From Canna indica (Eukaryota; Streptophyta; Magnoliopsida; Zingiberales; Cannaceae): DNA of 64,000 nucleotides. The stretch is taken from assembly GCA_034359265.1 (NCBI GenBank), contig CP136893.1, forward strand, positions 19,290,001 through 19,354,000, read 5' to 3'. This document shows, piece after piece, positions 13,771 through 25,584 of this stretch. Under the pieces are notes generated by a model, which saw only the letters and a list, made by a program, of their open reading frames with translations, did not search any database and was not told where the DNA came from. The stretch's first letter is position 1; each line of letters starts with the position of its first letter. The position numbers and the translations under genes were made by a program.

Positions 13771-16240
13771 CGTTAGTTGCCTTAATGGAAGTAGAAGGAA
13801 AGGTGGGGGGATTGAGAAATCGATGTGCCGGTGCTTAACAACTAATCCAGATTGAAACTTCGTGTTCGTGATCAGGACCCAGCACCAACACCAGCGATGG
13901 GGGCGGGCGACAATACCACCATAGCGGTTCTAGTAGCAGCATAAAATAGTGGCATAACTAACATAAGTAGTAGAACATGAGTAGCAGAAGCCGGCGCCGG
14001 TGGCACTAGTAGCAGAAGCATAGGCTTTGTGGGTACCGGGCAGAGGCAAGGCATCGAATTCCTCATCAAGCCCATCCACATCAATAGCTCACTACCCACC
14101 AACATCGAAATAAGGTAAGGGGATGAGTCGACTGGCGAATCAGCTGCAATAATTGGACTCGACCAGTGCAGGTGGATGAACATCCAGGAGGGATGGTCAA
14201 CAAGAAGTTCTTCCGCTTAGGGGAGATAAGGCAAAGACCTCAAACTCCAACTAACTGATCAGATAGTATGAGGACAGGGATATAGTCTCAGTGACCTAGG
14301 CTTGTCATCCGGTCTTCTTTCTCACCTGGTCAGTGCTGGAGTTTGGATAATTGTCCCAATCCCTGTGAGACCTTCTAGTTCTTGCACGACTCGGAGCAGC
14401 TTTCCGGGAAGGGACGAAGATAGGTCAGTTGGTCTAGGGAAGGGGAGCTGCAGCCGAAGCCGTGATTTGTATGGTATGTCTTGCCCTCCTAGTCGGTGGG
14501 TAAGTCAAAAAATCCCTATCTCCCGGTGGTCGAGTACCCCCGACGCGTCGAATGGGTTGTTTAGTCTGGCCTCTTGTGCTGGCCCGACATCATGTTGTCT
14601 CCCGCATTCTCTCCTTTCATCGGTTAGTTTGATGAAGACTTCGCTTCGCGATTTACATTGTACGCATCATGGTCATCCTTCCGTCCTTGATGTTAACGCT
14701 CTCGTGCTGACTGTAGGTCCCGGGTCAAAGGCATCTCGAAGGAAGCTGCTCCGCATATGCAATCACCACACCTCCATGTACCTACAGATGAGGGCTCCAA
14801 CGCCTACTGTACAATCATGTGGGAAGTGCATCCTGCACACCAGAAACTCAGTGGCGTACGCCACACCCCCTGTCTGTACCTACACCTATGGAAACGTTTA
14901 TTGTCATACAATCTCCGACACGACGCGCTACGCCCCATGCAAATCCGATCGATGCGCATAGCCATCTAGAAAACGCGTATGTTAAATCGGTCAATCGATC
15001 AAACTATGTATAGGGGCAGCCGGGCCGTATTAGCAAGCGTGACGTTTTTGACCCAACACGTCTTTCTTTCCCGGCAACAGAAGATGCACAAAGTGGTTTC
15101 AGTAGCACTACCGAGTTCGCATCAGCGATTTTCTCACCAATGGAATCAATGGGTTTGGTTTTGGAATGTTTCTACCGGCATCGGAGGGAGAAGCGGAGTC
15201 GGGAGCTGGAGGAAATAACACTTTTTTATGGACGGGAGAGGCAGTTGTTTCATTCGTTGACCCGGAACTAGGTACAGCTCCATAATCAGAAGCGCAGGAA
15301 GCACAAAGAAGGATGGTGGTTGCTTGGTTAGCTAGAGCGGGAACAAAAGATGCAGAGGCGGGGGCTATGACCAGAGCCCCCATGGATTGATACGGACAGA
15401 CCCTGTTGTCGATCCGCCAGCACCATAAAGTGCGAGGCATTTGAACCTAAGTTTGATACTCGGGCTTCAGTAGCCGATAGGAGGTGGACCAACACTCGTT
15501 GACCATGCAAAAAGACGGGGGCAAAGGCACCATGGGAAGCAAAGGCTCGGGCTCAGATATCAATAGCAGCCAGCCAGTTAGTTGAACCAATGCCAGTTGA
15601 CCGTGTGAAAGAAAGAGATCCCATTTCGAGCGCGGTCACAGAACCACGGAGGGATAGTCCGTGAGACAAGATCGGGATCCAGATTCATATCCCTCAGCCA
15701 CTAGTGGAAGACCTTTCAAAGGAGGGGCTAACGGGAGTCAAGAGTAGAGACAGATATGGGGACTCTAGCTCCGACCATGTCAACTATGATGCTCTCGCTG
15801 CTGCCAGTCCAAATACCAGTGAATGCTGGCACGCGCGACTTCCCGAACCGAACCTCCCTGTCTAGGTCCTGCCGAAAAAGACTGCAAAGACCATCCATCC
15901 CACTCAACTAGGTACGTTATCGGATGAATCGGATCGGGATCGAACCGCGCGAAATGGTCGCCTCGGAATACAGGGCGCAACAGAACCAAGGTTCTTTGTT
16001 GGCGTGTTGCGTAACAAGGGCAAGAGGAGGTGGAAGCGTTCGCCTACTTTGATAGGCAACGCATTGCAAGCAAATAGAGCAGAGAGCGTTTCTTTCTATT
16101 AGAGTCGCGAGCTTGTTGTAGTCGGTCCTAAAGGGAGAACCTTGCTGCTTACTTGCTATATCCCCGCGTCCTTGCACGGCTCGTTTTCTTCGAGCCCTGC
16201 TTCTCCCTTCCCCCTCTCCCCAGGGACCGGACCGACCATA
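13771..16240. other. Mitochondrial-type DNA with no recognisable gene
   Basis: The longest open frame, 14,302-14,961 (+), would encode 219 residues but has no motif and mixed, Ser/Cys-rich composition; I treat it as chance. Other frames near 15,108-15,440 and 15,917-16,285 are short and overlapping. I found no tRNA before 16,241. Confidence 0.5.
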
Positions 16241-16312
16241 TGGAGTATAGCCAAGTGGTAAGGCATCGGTTTTTGGTACCGGCATGCAAAGGTTCGAATC
16301 CTTTTACTCCAG
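16241..16312 (+). tRNA. trnQ: tRNA-Gln (UUG), mitochondrial type
   Basis: The 72-nt sequence folds as a full cloverleaf. The acceptor stem TGGAGTA (16,241-16,247) pairs with TACTCCA (16,305-16,311), with discriminator G at 16,312. The anticodon stem is TCGGT/ACCGG with loop TTTTGGT, giving anticodon TTG at 16,273-16,275. The T arm is AAAGG-TTCGAAT-CCTTT. No CCA is encoded. All stems are intact, so the gene is undamaged; whether it is used depends on whether this block is in a mitochondrion or inserted in the nucleus. Confidence 0.95.
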
Positions 16313-19300
16313 ATTATGAACACCCGATCGGATTTGTCAAGAACGAGCTGACAACTAAAGGGGAAGCGGCTCGGGCTAGGGAGAATTCCTTACCCGGCAT
16401 GATGCTTCACTTCAATATTTGAGTAGGTTCTTCTTTTCTTATGTTATGTCAGTCTTTATCAATTCATAGATGCCTCTTCCGGTCCAGGCGAAATGGTCGC
16501 TGTAGGTCGGGACGTGACTCGAGATTTGAGTGCGTCTGGCTGGCTAGTAGTCCCGCCGCAATTCCCAATACATTTCGGTATGGTTCGAGCGCCGATACAG
16601 AGGACCTCTGGAGTCATGTTGCACTGACGAAGGGCCTTCCAACAAGGCGTCGACGATCTAGGTGCAATACTTGACGAGGGGCCTTTAGTGACTCGGCTCC
16701 TGGCCGGTCCGCACAATCGGGCAGTGTCCCTTGCTCGGTGCCCGCTGGCCCTTTTTCGGTAACTGCTAATGCCTACTCCAGCGCTTACCCCACTGTCCGC
16801 TGATACGTACATGGCAATAGATTCTTATCCCACTAGCGACTTTCTGCACAATCTCTTACTGGCTGGTAGCAGCGCTTCTGACTTCTCAGTTGTGGGAATA
16901 GGGGGTTCTCTTTCTCCAGCGCCTGCTAGCGTCAGGGGCAGTCGATTTGTCTCGTGCGTCCCTACGCACCCATACCAGGAACTGAATTACGGGAGAACGA
17001 GTAAGGGGAAGGCAGAAAATACTGGATTGATTGATCGAGCTAGTAATGGGAAGTTGGGCAATTCATGCTGTTCGGTGTATATTCGTCCCATAAGCAATAC
17101 AACACAGTTTGTTAGATCGAAATCCGTTTTGTATCAAAATACCTCGAACTTTTGTGATCTTTGAATCCCAGGAAGTATGAAAAGGTTGGTATTTCCTTTT
17201 TCTTATTGGGGTTATAGGAATGCACTTTCAAAATGGAATGACCTTAATAGCATTTCAAATTCAAGGTTGTTCTATTTATCACACAGCTCCCAACATTTCC
17301 TGGATATTATGGCAGACCAACTCGAAGTGTCGAAAGCATCTATCAGGTAGGGCCAACCATTCTGGGAAAAGCTTGTGATCTGGCAGAAGAATGCATAGGG
17401 AGCCATTTTGGATCTGATTCACCCTCTAGCCTTAAGTACAGCGTTTGCACCGAATCACCGGGAATGATGAAAGCCACGGCTTATTGGGGTCCGGGTAGCA
17501 GAACCAACAGAGGGCCAAGGAATCGAAGAACCGTCGGTTGTCCGAGAGGACATACTCCAACTTATGGTTTAGGGCATTACCCTTACCGCGGACAAACAGA
17601 TGTCGAGGTCCTAGTCTCTCATTTTTTCCTCCCTGATGAATCGATCCAAAAATCTCACCTTCAGCAGCTGTTAGTCTCTTGATTCCAGGTCATATTGTAG
17701 CTTTGATTCGCCTTTCATTCCCTCCTGCCTCGAGAAAAGAAAGGGAACCGCTTGCTGCCAATGGAGATGAAAGACACTTTTGCTTCTCTAGTTTCTCTTG
17801 GTCGATCAATGGATGAATACGGAACCGGGGAACCAGACAGAGATTCGAGATTGAAAATCTTTTCATGGGGCACTCGCATAAAAACGTCGGGCTGGCTGCT
17901 CTCGACGACGGGGTGGGAATGAGATGCTGGGAGATGGGAGTTATAGGTGGATTGAGAGGGGAGCAGATGCGTGGGCTAGTTCCATCTTTATGCTCCTGCC
18001 TGGACTGCCTGTAAGTCCTCCCTTGCACCAGACAGAATTGATAGGATAGGCCGATATTGAGATATGCTCGACCCCGGCAAGCTTCCCAACCCCACCACAT
18101 TATGGATGGACTCGGGTTTTTCTTTCTTTCCCGACCCGACCTATCAATTCAACCTCCCATACCTGCCTTCATCTCTCCCCCTCGCCCGACGGGCTCGACC
18201 ACCCCCTCCGGGGGTTCCACTGGGATTGCAAGTCTATTCTATGATTTGAGATGAGAGTTGTCGTCTTTTTTCTTGTGTGAGTGCCCGTTGCCCATTAGTA
18301 AGCGAACCGAAGGGAAAGAAGACATCTCTAACCCACCTCTTATCCGCTCCCTACGCTTGCGAACTCTAGTTGAGTGCTCGACCACCACCCTTCCGTAGAC
18401 TCAACGAGGAACCGTCCATCAGTGAAGGTTCCTCTCCTTCCGTCCCTACTCGAACTACCTTATATTATAGGCTCTCTTTCGGAGCTTTTCGGACGTCTCC
18501 ACACCACCGTGACGTAGATGAAGATGGAATGAATACTCGAAGCTTCATCACTCGCTGTAGAGCAGATGGGAGAAAAACGTTGTAGCGGAGAAATCCAAGA
18601 AGGCCAGCCCAACTATATAGATAGATTACCCCAAAGGGCCAACGGACAGGCTGAGTCCACTAATCCCATTTTGAGAAACATGTTAGCCAAATCTTTGGAG
18701 GTAAATGCTGAGGATTGAGGGTGACCAGCGGTCTTATGGGCATTCAGAACAACCTATAAGACAACAACGACGGGTCCATTCCGAGTGGTCTATCTCACAG
18801 AAGCAATCATCCTAAATGTTGAGTTCCTAGCTTGAGGCTGGCTTTACACCACTATCCACAAAGTTGGCCGCGGGTAAAAGTCAAATAAGTTGAAATACCA
18901 TTCTCCCAAAATATCTTATCCCAACGCCTGTCTCTCTCAGCGTTAAGGTAATCATATGTGTAATATGATTTGTTTGGGGCCTATTAGTTTGATAGGACAA
19001 GTGTTTCCTCCTTGGTTGTTGAAGAGAGTGGATTCAATCATGAATCCCGGGTAAGGCAGGAGAATGTGATCAAGTAAGTGGGTAAAACCGCTTGCTGTCA
19101 TGGTGGTCTAGATAAGCGCGAACGAATCGTGAACCCGGGGCACGAATCGTTAACCGTAAACAGAAGATGAATCGTGAACCCGGAGCACGAATCATCAACT
19201 GCTTTTCTGTAACATCTAGAACCATCGAGAAACTTATTTGAAAACAAATGTTGATGAAAAAATTCCGCTAATCTTCTCAGACAAAGGAAGAGAGCATTCC

Positions 19301-20249
19301 CTACTTTGGAAGGAACGTCTCCATACTTCAAGCGATATCTTGAGAAAGAGAGAGGAGGTAATTACAGAAGTTTGAACAGGCAGGCTAGCTTGAATTTCAT
19401 ATTTCATCCCTTATCTTAGATGTCTTAGAGAAGAGAACTTTCCTAATAACAGGCAAACTGTGAAAGTTAGTGCATACTTGAAGCTTCAAGAGAAAGACTG
19501 ATATGAGAGGTCAAAGAAAGGAATCATGCTCACTTATCCAAAAGGCTCTTTATGCTCGTTCCAGGAATGAAATCCCTCAACTTGACAGTAGTAGCTTCCT
19601 ATGGTCGCCTTACACGAGAAGGAGAACGAGCGTAATACTTGTGCGAGTATAAGAGCATTGGGGAAGTCTACATTAGTGCTTTCATTTCATCTGAAGCTGT
19701 TCAATCATCTGAATCTGACTATATATAGAAATTCCTTTCGATCTGGCTTGTTGATATGACATGGAATTTCCTTTCTTCCGCCAGGAAGGAAAGCGAGTTC
19801 TGCAAGCAGTTTGAGTTGTTTGTGGAAGCAGGACCTGTACTAACACCCTACCCTTTTTTTAGACCGGCTGGTTGAACACCTATATCTCCTTCTCTTCTTG
19901 CCAGCGAGGAAAGCAAAAGCAAGCGAGCCCTATACTTTAGGGTATAAGAGGGGCAAGACAGTTTGAACAGTAGAAAAAGTGCAGTTCACTTTTCCTCTAA
20001 TAGATCTTTCCAATCCTGTAGCAGTAGTCCTTGTTTACAGTGTTTCATTTCCTTCCGCTTTTGAGTACACTAGGGTCGAGGTATCTCAAGTCTGTAGGTT
20101 AACACAACAAAAGCATTTAGAGCAAAGGTGAATTCCCAATTTCTGAATGTGACTCTGTGTTGGCAACTTATTCTGAAGACATCTCCATGCCATAAATGAC
20201 ATACGTGCAGGTATAGAAGCGGATTTGAATGAAAACCCCATCCTTCGAC
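16313..20249. other. Mitochondrial-type DNA with no recognisable gene
   Basis: Open frames such as 16,769-17,164 (+) and 17,690-18,100 (-) lack known motifs. A small imperfect tandem repeat lies at about 19,117-19,200, where the phrase GAATCGTGAACCCGG appears twice about 45 bp apart with related CACGAATC units between. Nothing else is called here. Confidence 0.5.
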
Positions 20250-21310
20250 CTAGCAGCTCGAACTAAGTTCCACGCGGATGTGAGTGAGAATAGTCCAGAG
20301 TTTGAACATTTCCAAATGGGACGGTAAGGAGCAGAATGAAAGGCCATTCTGTTGTAGCACCTGTTTCACAGAGGATGGCAACAGGGTAAGATCGGCTCTC
20401 ACTTGGTCAGCATTTGTGTAGACTTGCAACACTTTCATATGCTTATTTTCCAAAGCGTTCCACTGAATAGCAGAAAAGTCTTGTCTAAGAATTCCTAGAT
20501 GAGACCAGGGGTCGTTCCAGAATTGTGGATCACCTGATCGGACAAACCAAATCCCATTTTTGTAGAAAACCTCCAGCATATTCACTAGACTTGAAAAGAC
20601 GTAGGACCTCCGACTTGAACAAAACCAGAGATGGCGATTATGAACACTGAAATATTTTGCATTCATGAACACTGTCCAGATCGTCTGAGTAGTGATTCAC
20701 CGCCAGCAGAGTTTGAGCTTGCTTGCATGCCTTAACAGTAGATACCATGCTACGAATGCCTAAGCCGCCTTCATCTTGTGGATGAAAAATGGCCTCCCAG
20801 GTCGACCAGTGATGCTTCTTTCCGAACGATCCCCAAAGAAAATCAGAAAATTCTCTAGCCTTCGAATGACGTTATCTGGAGGGAATGAGAAGATGGCATA
20901 GAACACAACACGTGCTTAATCAGAACAATCTTACCACCAAAAGATCAATATGAAGAATTCCAGTTAGCTATCTTCCTCCTGATCTTGTCCACCAATCCTT
21001 GAAACAAGTTTTGAGTAGGCCGTCCAACAAAACCTAACCCAACCTACCCCCAAGGCGCTTGCGTTTGAGGAATCAAAAGCCTTATGGATAGGGTCCAGTT
21101 TGTCATTCAGTTCATCACATCTTACAGTGATCAGAGGTGAGTAGAGTGCACTTGAAATAGTGTTCCTTCCTGAGATATGGCCATGAGAGACCTAAAGTCA
21201 AAAAAAAAAGCTTAGATATGGCCCATTCTTCCATCATTTTGGACTTTCTCACTGCTTTTAGAAGGGTTGGGGAGACTCCAAAAGAAAGAGAAAGAGAAGG
21301 TCCTACACTT
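20250..21310 (-). mobile_element. LINE (non-LTR retrotransposon) remnant, C-terminal RT region
   Basis: On the minus strand from about 20,870 to 20,250, frames give the post-RT region of plant L1-like LINE proteins: W.....HHWSTWE followed by DEGGLGIRSMVSTV, KACKQAQTLLA, then IWFVRSGDPQFWNDPWSHLG (20,530-20,500) with the usual G....W.DPW pattern. Upstream pieces reach to about 21,300 and are more decayed. The frame is broken in several places. No poly(A) tail or target duplication is evident. A dead element in mitochondrial-type DNA. Confidence 0.75.
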
Positions 21311-22738
21311 TCATCGCACATATTGCAAGAGCAGATGTAGGATAAGGGACTTCCTCCAGACCAGTAATTAGAAGATCAAAGAGGCTCAGAAAGCCAGGAT
21401 TCCCCAGATGAAAAGATTATAAAGAGTTCATTTCATACCAGGCCGGTGAGGAAAGAAAAAGAAGGCGCTTGCGCGTTTCACTTTCTTCCATTTTTTCCTT
21501 CTTCTTAGTCTATTTCGGATCTTCACTTCAATCATAGGAAGCAGAGAGGACTACTGGATCTGGATACCGTAAGGTAAGGTACATGCAACAACATGAAAAG
21601 CGTCGGAAAAGGGGGATTGGCCGGGTCTTTCTAAGGACGGACCGGATACCAACCATTCCATTCCCCTTTTTTGAATGGAAAGAAGAAAGGATGGTCATGG
21701 TCGTAGATCACTGATGTCGAATTCACGAAAAAAAAATCATATGAAATAATCGTCAGATTATGGGTTCCCGGAGTAGACGGTTTTTCATTGAGAATGAATG
21801 AAATAGAATAGTCTGGCAGAATCTACTGATAGGGAAAGTGCAGAGCCTCCCACTTACTTGTCGGGGTTACTGGGCTGGCTAACCTAACTATGAATGTCTA
21901 TCCATGTCGGGATAGACATAGGTCTAGGATAGTACGCTGTCGGAGCGGTTGAGACCTTCTTTCCAGCCGCTTCTTTTTCCACCAACATGTGCTATCGCTT
22001 TTAATTAATTGAATGAAAAAGCGGCCATCCAGCGGATGCTACTGAGGAATCGGGAGGGCCTCTACCTACGGATGTGGGAGATTTGGCTCTAGGAAGCGAG
22101 AATTCCTGGTTATTGGGTCCTTTCATTTTGAAAAGGAACTACAGCCCTAGAAACGTCTGAAGCGTATGCTTTTGCTTCGGAGGCTGGAGGGTTCTCGTTT
22201 ATTTGTTTCCAAAACTCTAGGAGCCCCCTTTATGAAGCGGATTCGACTGGAGATGGGTAAACAAATGTGGATTCATATGCGTCCGCCTGTATCCGCAGAT
22301 GAAGATGAGGATTTCGCTTCTTCGGGAGATTCTGGAACAACGGATTCTTATTCTTTTGATGGCGGATGAAAGAGCGGGCAATTCTATATTCTATAGTAGA
22401 ATTGAGAAGCGCATGCGTCTTTTTCTGCGCCGGTTTCCAGTCCAGTGACTGCAGATATGTCTACTTTCTCTCCTTTGGTTCTAGGCCCCCAACTGGAGCT
22501 ATTGCTTGTCGGCTTCGGGATAAGCGTGACGGTCGAGCGAAGTGCTCCCTTGCTTCCCTTGACTTGACGGAGGGATTCTTTCCAACCTAACAACCGACAA
22601 CCGATACGACGGAAGCGATGCGGAGATTTTCGGGTCTTTCTACACCTTCTTGGGCAACGGAAGCATTGTAAGAAAACTTCTTTGTCATGTGAGCGGCGCT
22701 CAAAAGTCATTCTCCGGGCTCCTTCATGCTGCGGAGCA
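21311..22738. other. Mitochondrial-type DNA with no recognisable gene
   Basis: Open frames at 22,166-22,369 (+) and 22,384-22,848 (-, 154 codons) show no family signature. A near-perfect inverted pair TATCCATGTCGGGATAGACATA lies at about 21,899-21,920. No tRNA was recognised. Confidence 0.45.
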
Positions 22739-23470
22739 TCAACAAAAGAAACCAACCTTCGGCTGATGAGCGACCGGTGATACAATTGGCGACACAATGG
22801 GAGAAACCCGTGGGGAATGTTGGCCATACAATAAGCCATCTTCAGCAATCATGAATTCTTCAGCCGCTTCTGTCTCTTGGGGATCGAAGTCAGATGCCAT
22901 TCCCGAGAATGCCACAGGTCTCTCTTTTTCCTTCGAATTCTGATTCGGCAATGGATCCTTTTCTATTTTCGACCCTTCAGGAGAGTCGTCTAATTCTGCA
23001 TTAGCAATCTTCTCTGGAATAATATCAAGCAGTGTTCCACAATAGCCCGTGTCGTGACCCATCCTCCTGTGACACTGACAGTAGCGGGAATTGTTTTCAT
23101 CACCTGGAAAAGGTTGATAATCGGAGTCAGGCAACTCGAGAGCTCCAAAGGACATAAGAACTTCAAACAACAACTCAGTGTGAACGAGATTTCAATTGTA
23201 CCGCTTTTGCTCTTTATGTTCTTTGCCCTTATTCTTCATCTACTGTGGTACAAACAACTTATTAACGTCTGTCACGACATAAGTGAGTTTGAGCCATTGT
23301 TGGGAATGAGATAGCTTTTTCCTCTTTCTCCAACATAATATCCAACAATTCTGAAGCTCTCTGATCCCTTTCTTGGTTCTGCTAGGATTGATAGTAGACT
23401 GTTTTTGATCCCTCCGAAATCCGCACAATTTTGCCTTATTCATCTCTGAAAGAGAATCCCATCTTTTCAA
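22739..23470 (-). mobile_element. Gag-like fragment, probably Ty3-gypsy, decayed
   Basis: The minus-strand frame 23,173-22,739 (144 codons) contains SRYCQCHRRMGHDTGYCGTL, which resembles the C-x2-H...GH.T..C-L segment of plant gypsy gag proteins. It is followed by an acidic stretch and a VSPIV triplet repeat. A second minus frame lies upstream (23,470-23,240). No protease follows. The family call rests on one short motif, so it could also be an unrelated mitochondrial ORF. Confidence 0.4.
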
Positions 23471-23569
23471 CTAGCCCCACCTAACAAGTCCCATCCCCTT
23501 GAATCGGGCGTCAAAGATTCTATTGATGGTGGAATCGTTCACTCCTCGGTAGAGCAAGAAAAAAGAGAA
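23471..23569. other. Boundary between mitochondrial-type and nuclear-type DNA
   Basis: Sequence left of 23,570 matches the texture of the organellar block; at 23,570 a copia LTR begins, and everything to the right is AT-rich and nuclear in character. The right flank of that copia element (29,573 onward) does not resemble the left flank. I see no target duplication across the element. Confidence 0.6.
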
Positions 23570-23781
23570 TGAAGAAGGGATATAATTCCTTTATTATTCT
23601 GCATTGATTGTAATTAAAATCTATTTGATTTTTTTTTAATCCTTCATCGATTATAATTGAATTTTATTAATTTATTTTTCTTTTCTATATCCCGAGTCAC
23701 CGCTCTTACTTTTGTATATATACATGATCAATGAGAATGATCAACCAAGCCTTTTGCAATATAAATCCTTGTATCTCTTTG
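23570..23781 (+). repeat. Left LTR of copia element 1 (interrupted)
   Basis: It begins TGAAGAAGGGATATAATTCC and runs parallel to the copy at 29,314-29,572 through shared blocks such as ATTGATTGTAATTAAA, TTTATTTTTCTTTTCTAT and ACATGATCAATGAGAAT, ending at CTTGTATCTCTTT. Its own 3' end and the primer-binding site have been separated from it by an insertion (see 23,782-25,571). Confidence 0.85.
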
Positions 23782-24219
23782 GGTTCGTTCGTTTCGCAAA
23801 TAATTTAGTACATAACAGACTAGTCAGTGCTGTAAAAAATTATACATGACAGTATAACAAATAGTCTAATGTTCGTTTCGCACGGTACTGGACATCAAAT
23901 TTAGTACTATCTTGCGTTCGCTTTGTATTATCACAACACATGATAAGATAATTTGACGAAAATATCATTTGTACTAAAATATATATTCATTTTAATTAAC
24001 ATAACGATTATAAATCTAATTAGTACGCTTTATTACAATTATATCACAAGTAGATTAATTAACTAACATGTTGCGATATGAAGGCCCCGACGTCGTCGAC
24101 GACGCAGCCACACCGTCTTCCATACTGAGTATACATGCTAATATAATGAGTATACCTGACTACATAGAAAGTATACATGATCATAATATTTTATTTGACT
24201 AAAGATCAATTTTCGATCT

Positions 24220-24460
24220 AAATATACTCTCGATAAATAGAGATATATCTCATTTGAATATATTATATTTTAGTCCAAATATACTCTTCCTAAATATAGA
24301 TACATACTCAATTTCTATCAAAATATACCCTCTTTTAATCCAAATATTTAATCTAAATATGGATATATACTCAGTTTCTACCAAATTATACTATATTTGA
24401 GTCCAAATATACTTTTTCTAAATATAGATATATATACTTAATTTCTATCATTTTTTTTTT
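24220..24460. repeat. Degenerate AT-rich tandem repeat
   Basis: A unit of roughly 65-75 bp repeats about three times, built on phrases like GTCCAAATATACTC, TAAATATAGATATATACTC and AATTTCTATCAAA. The same unit resumes after the MITE at about 25,248-25,345, so the MITE inserted into the array. Confidence 0.65.
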
Positions 24461-24467
24461 AGTCTAA

Positions 24468-25244
24468 GACCTCGTTTGGTTGACACTACTTTCTGCAGGA
24501 AGTTGTACTTCCCAGAAAGTAGGAAAAAGTGCTTATGTTTGGTTGACACACTTCCTGCATTTTGTATGAAGTACAACTTCCCGAGTAAGTGCAACTTTCT
24601 GCAAAATGCAGGAAGTAACTTACCTAGGCCCCTTTAGGTAAGTTGCACTTCCTGCATTGTATTTGGAGGAAAAAGTTAATTTCATCATTATATTTGAATT
24701 TAGTATAGAATTTATAATTTATATTCCCAACATTATAGATTAGATAATCCTTGAACTCTTTACCTATTTATTTTAATTTAATTTAATTTTAATAAAAATA
24801 TATAATTTTTTCATATTAATTATAAATAAAAATTAATTTTTCTATATATATTAGATTAATTATATATGTAAAAATTATATTATATTTTACATATATATTC
24901 ATTATATATTATATTATATATATATATATATAACACGTGTGTGTTAAAATATTAATTTATAAATAAATTTATTTTTTTCATATATATACTAATACATATA
25001 AATTAAAATATTATTTTATAAAGAGATTTTAAAAAATGTATATTGGTCATTTGATATGTACTTTCTAGGAAGTACGTACTCAGGTCAACTAAACATGTTC
25101 TAAGAGGGTTGCACTTCCTATGAATTAACTTTTTGTCAATCAAACACTTTTTAAATACTTCCCGGGAAATACATATAGAAAGTTAATTCACGTGAATTGT
25201 AACTTTTTGCAGAAAGTTACTTCCCATGTCAACCAAACTAGACC
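24468..25244. mobile_element. 777-bp PIF/Harbinger-type MITE with TAA target duplication
   Basis: The left end GACCTCGTTTGGTTGACAC and the reverse complement of the right end GGTCTAGTTTGGTTGACAT form imperfect terminal inverted repeats, bordered by TAA on both sides (24,465-24,467 and 25,245-25,247). The 3-bp TAA duplication and the CGTTTGGTT-type ends fit Tourist/PIF-Harbinger MITEs. Subterminal parts are also inverted copies built on short words such as GGAAGT and AACTTCCTG. It has no coding capacity. Confidence 0.8.
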
Positions 25245-25584
25245 TAAATATATATACTCTCTTTATATATATCAAAATATACTCTATTTTAATCCAAATA
25301 TATTATTTTTAAATATAAATATATTCATTTTTGAAAAAATAGACATTCTTGAAATTTTTTTACATATATTTAAAATATGAACAAGGCTATTGTTGTCATT
25401 TTCAATATTGTACCAAAGTAACAAGCTCTTGTTACTCCAAATGGGCCTGGTGTAGTAACAAGAAAATGGGCCTGGTGTACTGTCCCGAGACATCATTCTT
25501 ATCCTGTACATGATATATTTTCGCAAATGAACATGAGACAACTTGTGTTGTCCAGTACTGTACCTTTAAATTATGCGAAATGAA

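Larger units (their letters stand above)
23782..25571. mobile_element. Insertion at the LTR/primer-binding-site junction of copia 1, probably a non-autonomous DNA transposon
   Basis: The left end reads GTTCGTTCGTTTCGCA and the reverse complement of the right end reads GTTCATTCATTTCGCA, both followed by AATTTA-like sequence, so the ends look like terminal inverted repeats. GGTACTGGACA-like subterminal motifs also occur near both ends in inverted orientation. Removing it would bring the LTR end next to the primer-binding site at 25,598, the expected distance. No transposase frame is present. The interior holds AT-rich tandem repeats and a second, nested MITE. The exact ends and target duplication are not certain. 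Confidence 0.6.

Noticed and set aside
14302..14961. 219-codon open frame in mitochondrial-type DNA
   Set aside because: No motif, no start context, Ser/Cys-rich low-information composition, and overlapping frames of similar kind; a chance frame is more likely.
15900..15975. GGTTCGATCC-like word on the minus strand suggesting a tRNA
   Set aside because: No acceptor, D or anticodon stem forms around it.
22384..22848. 154-codon minus frame
   Set aside because: No recognisable domain and it overlaps the gag-like frame; not supported.
24220..25345. Repeats that might suggest a CRISPR array
   Set aside because: Units are contiguous, AT-rich and degenerate with no unique spacers; this is eukaryotic tandem repeat DNA.
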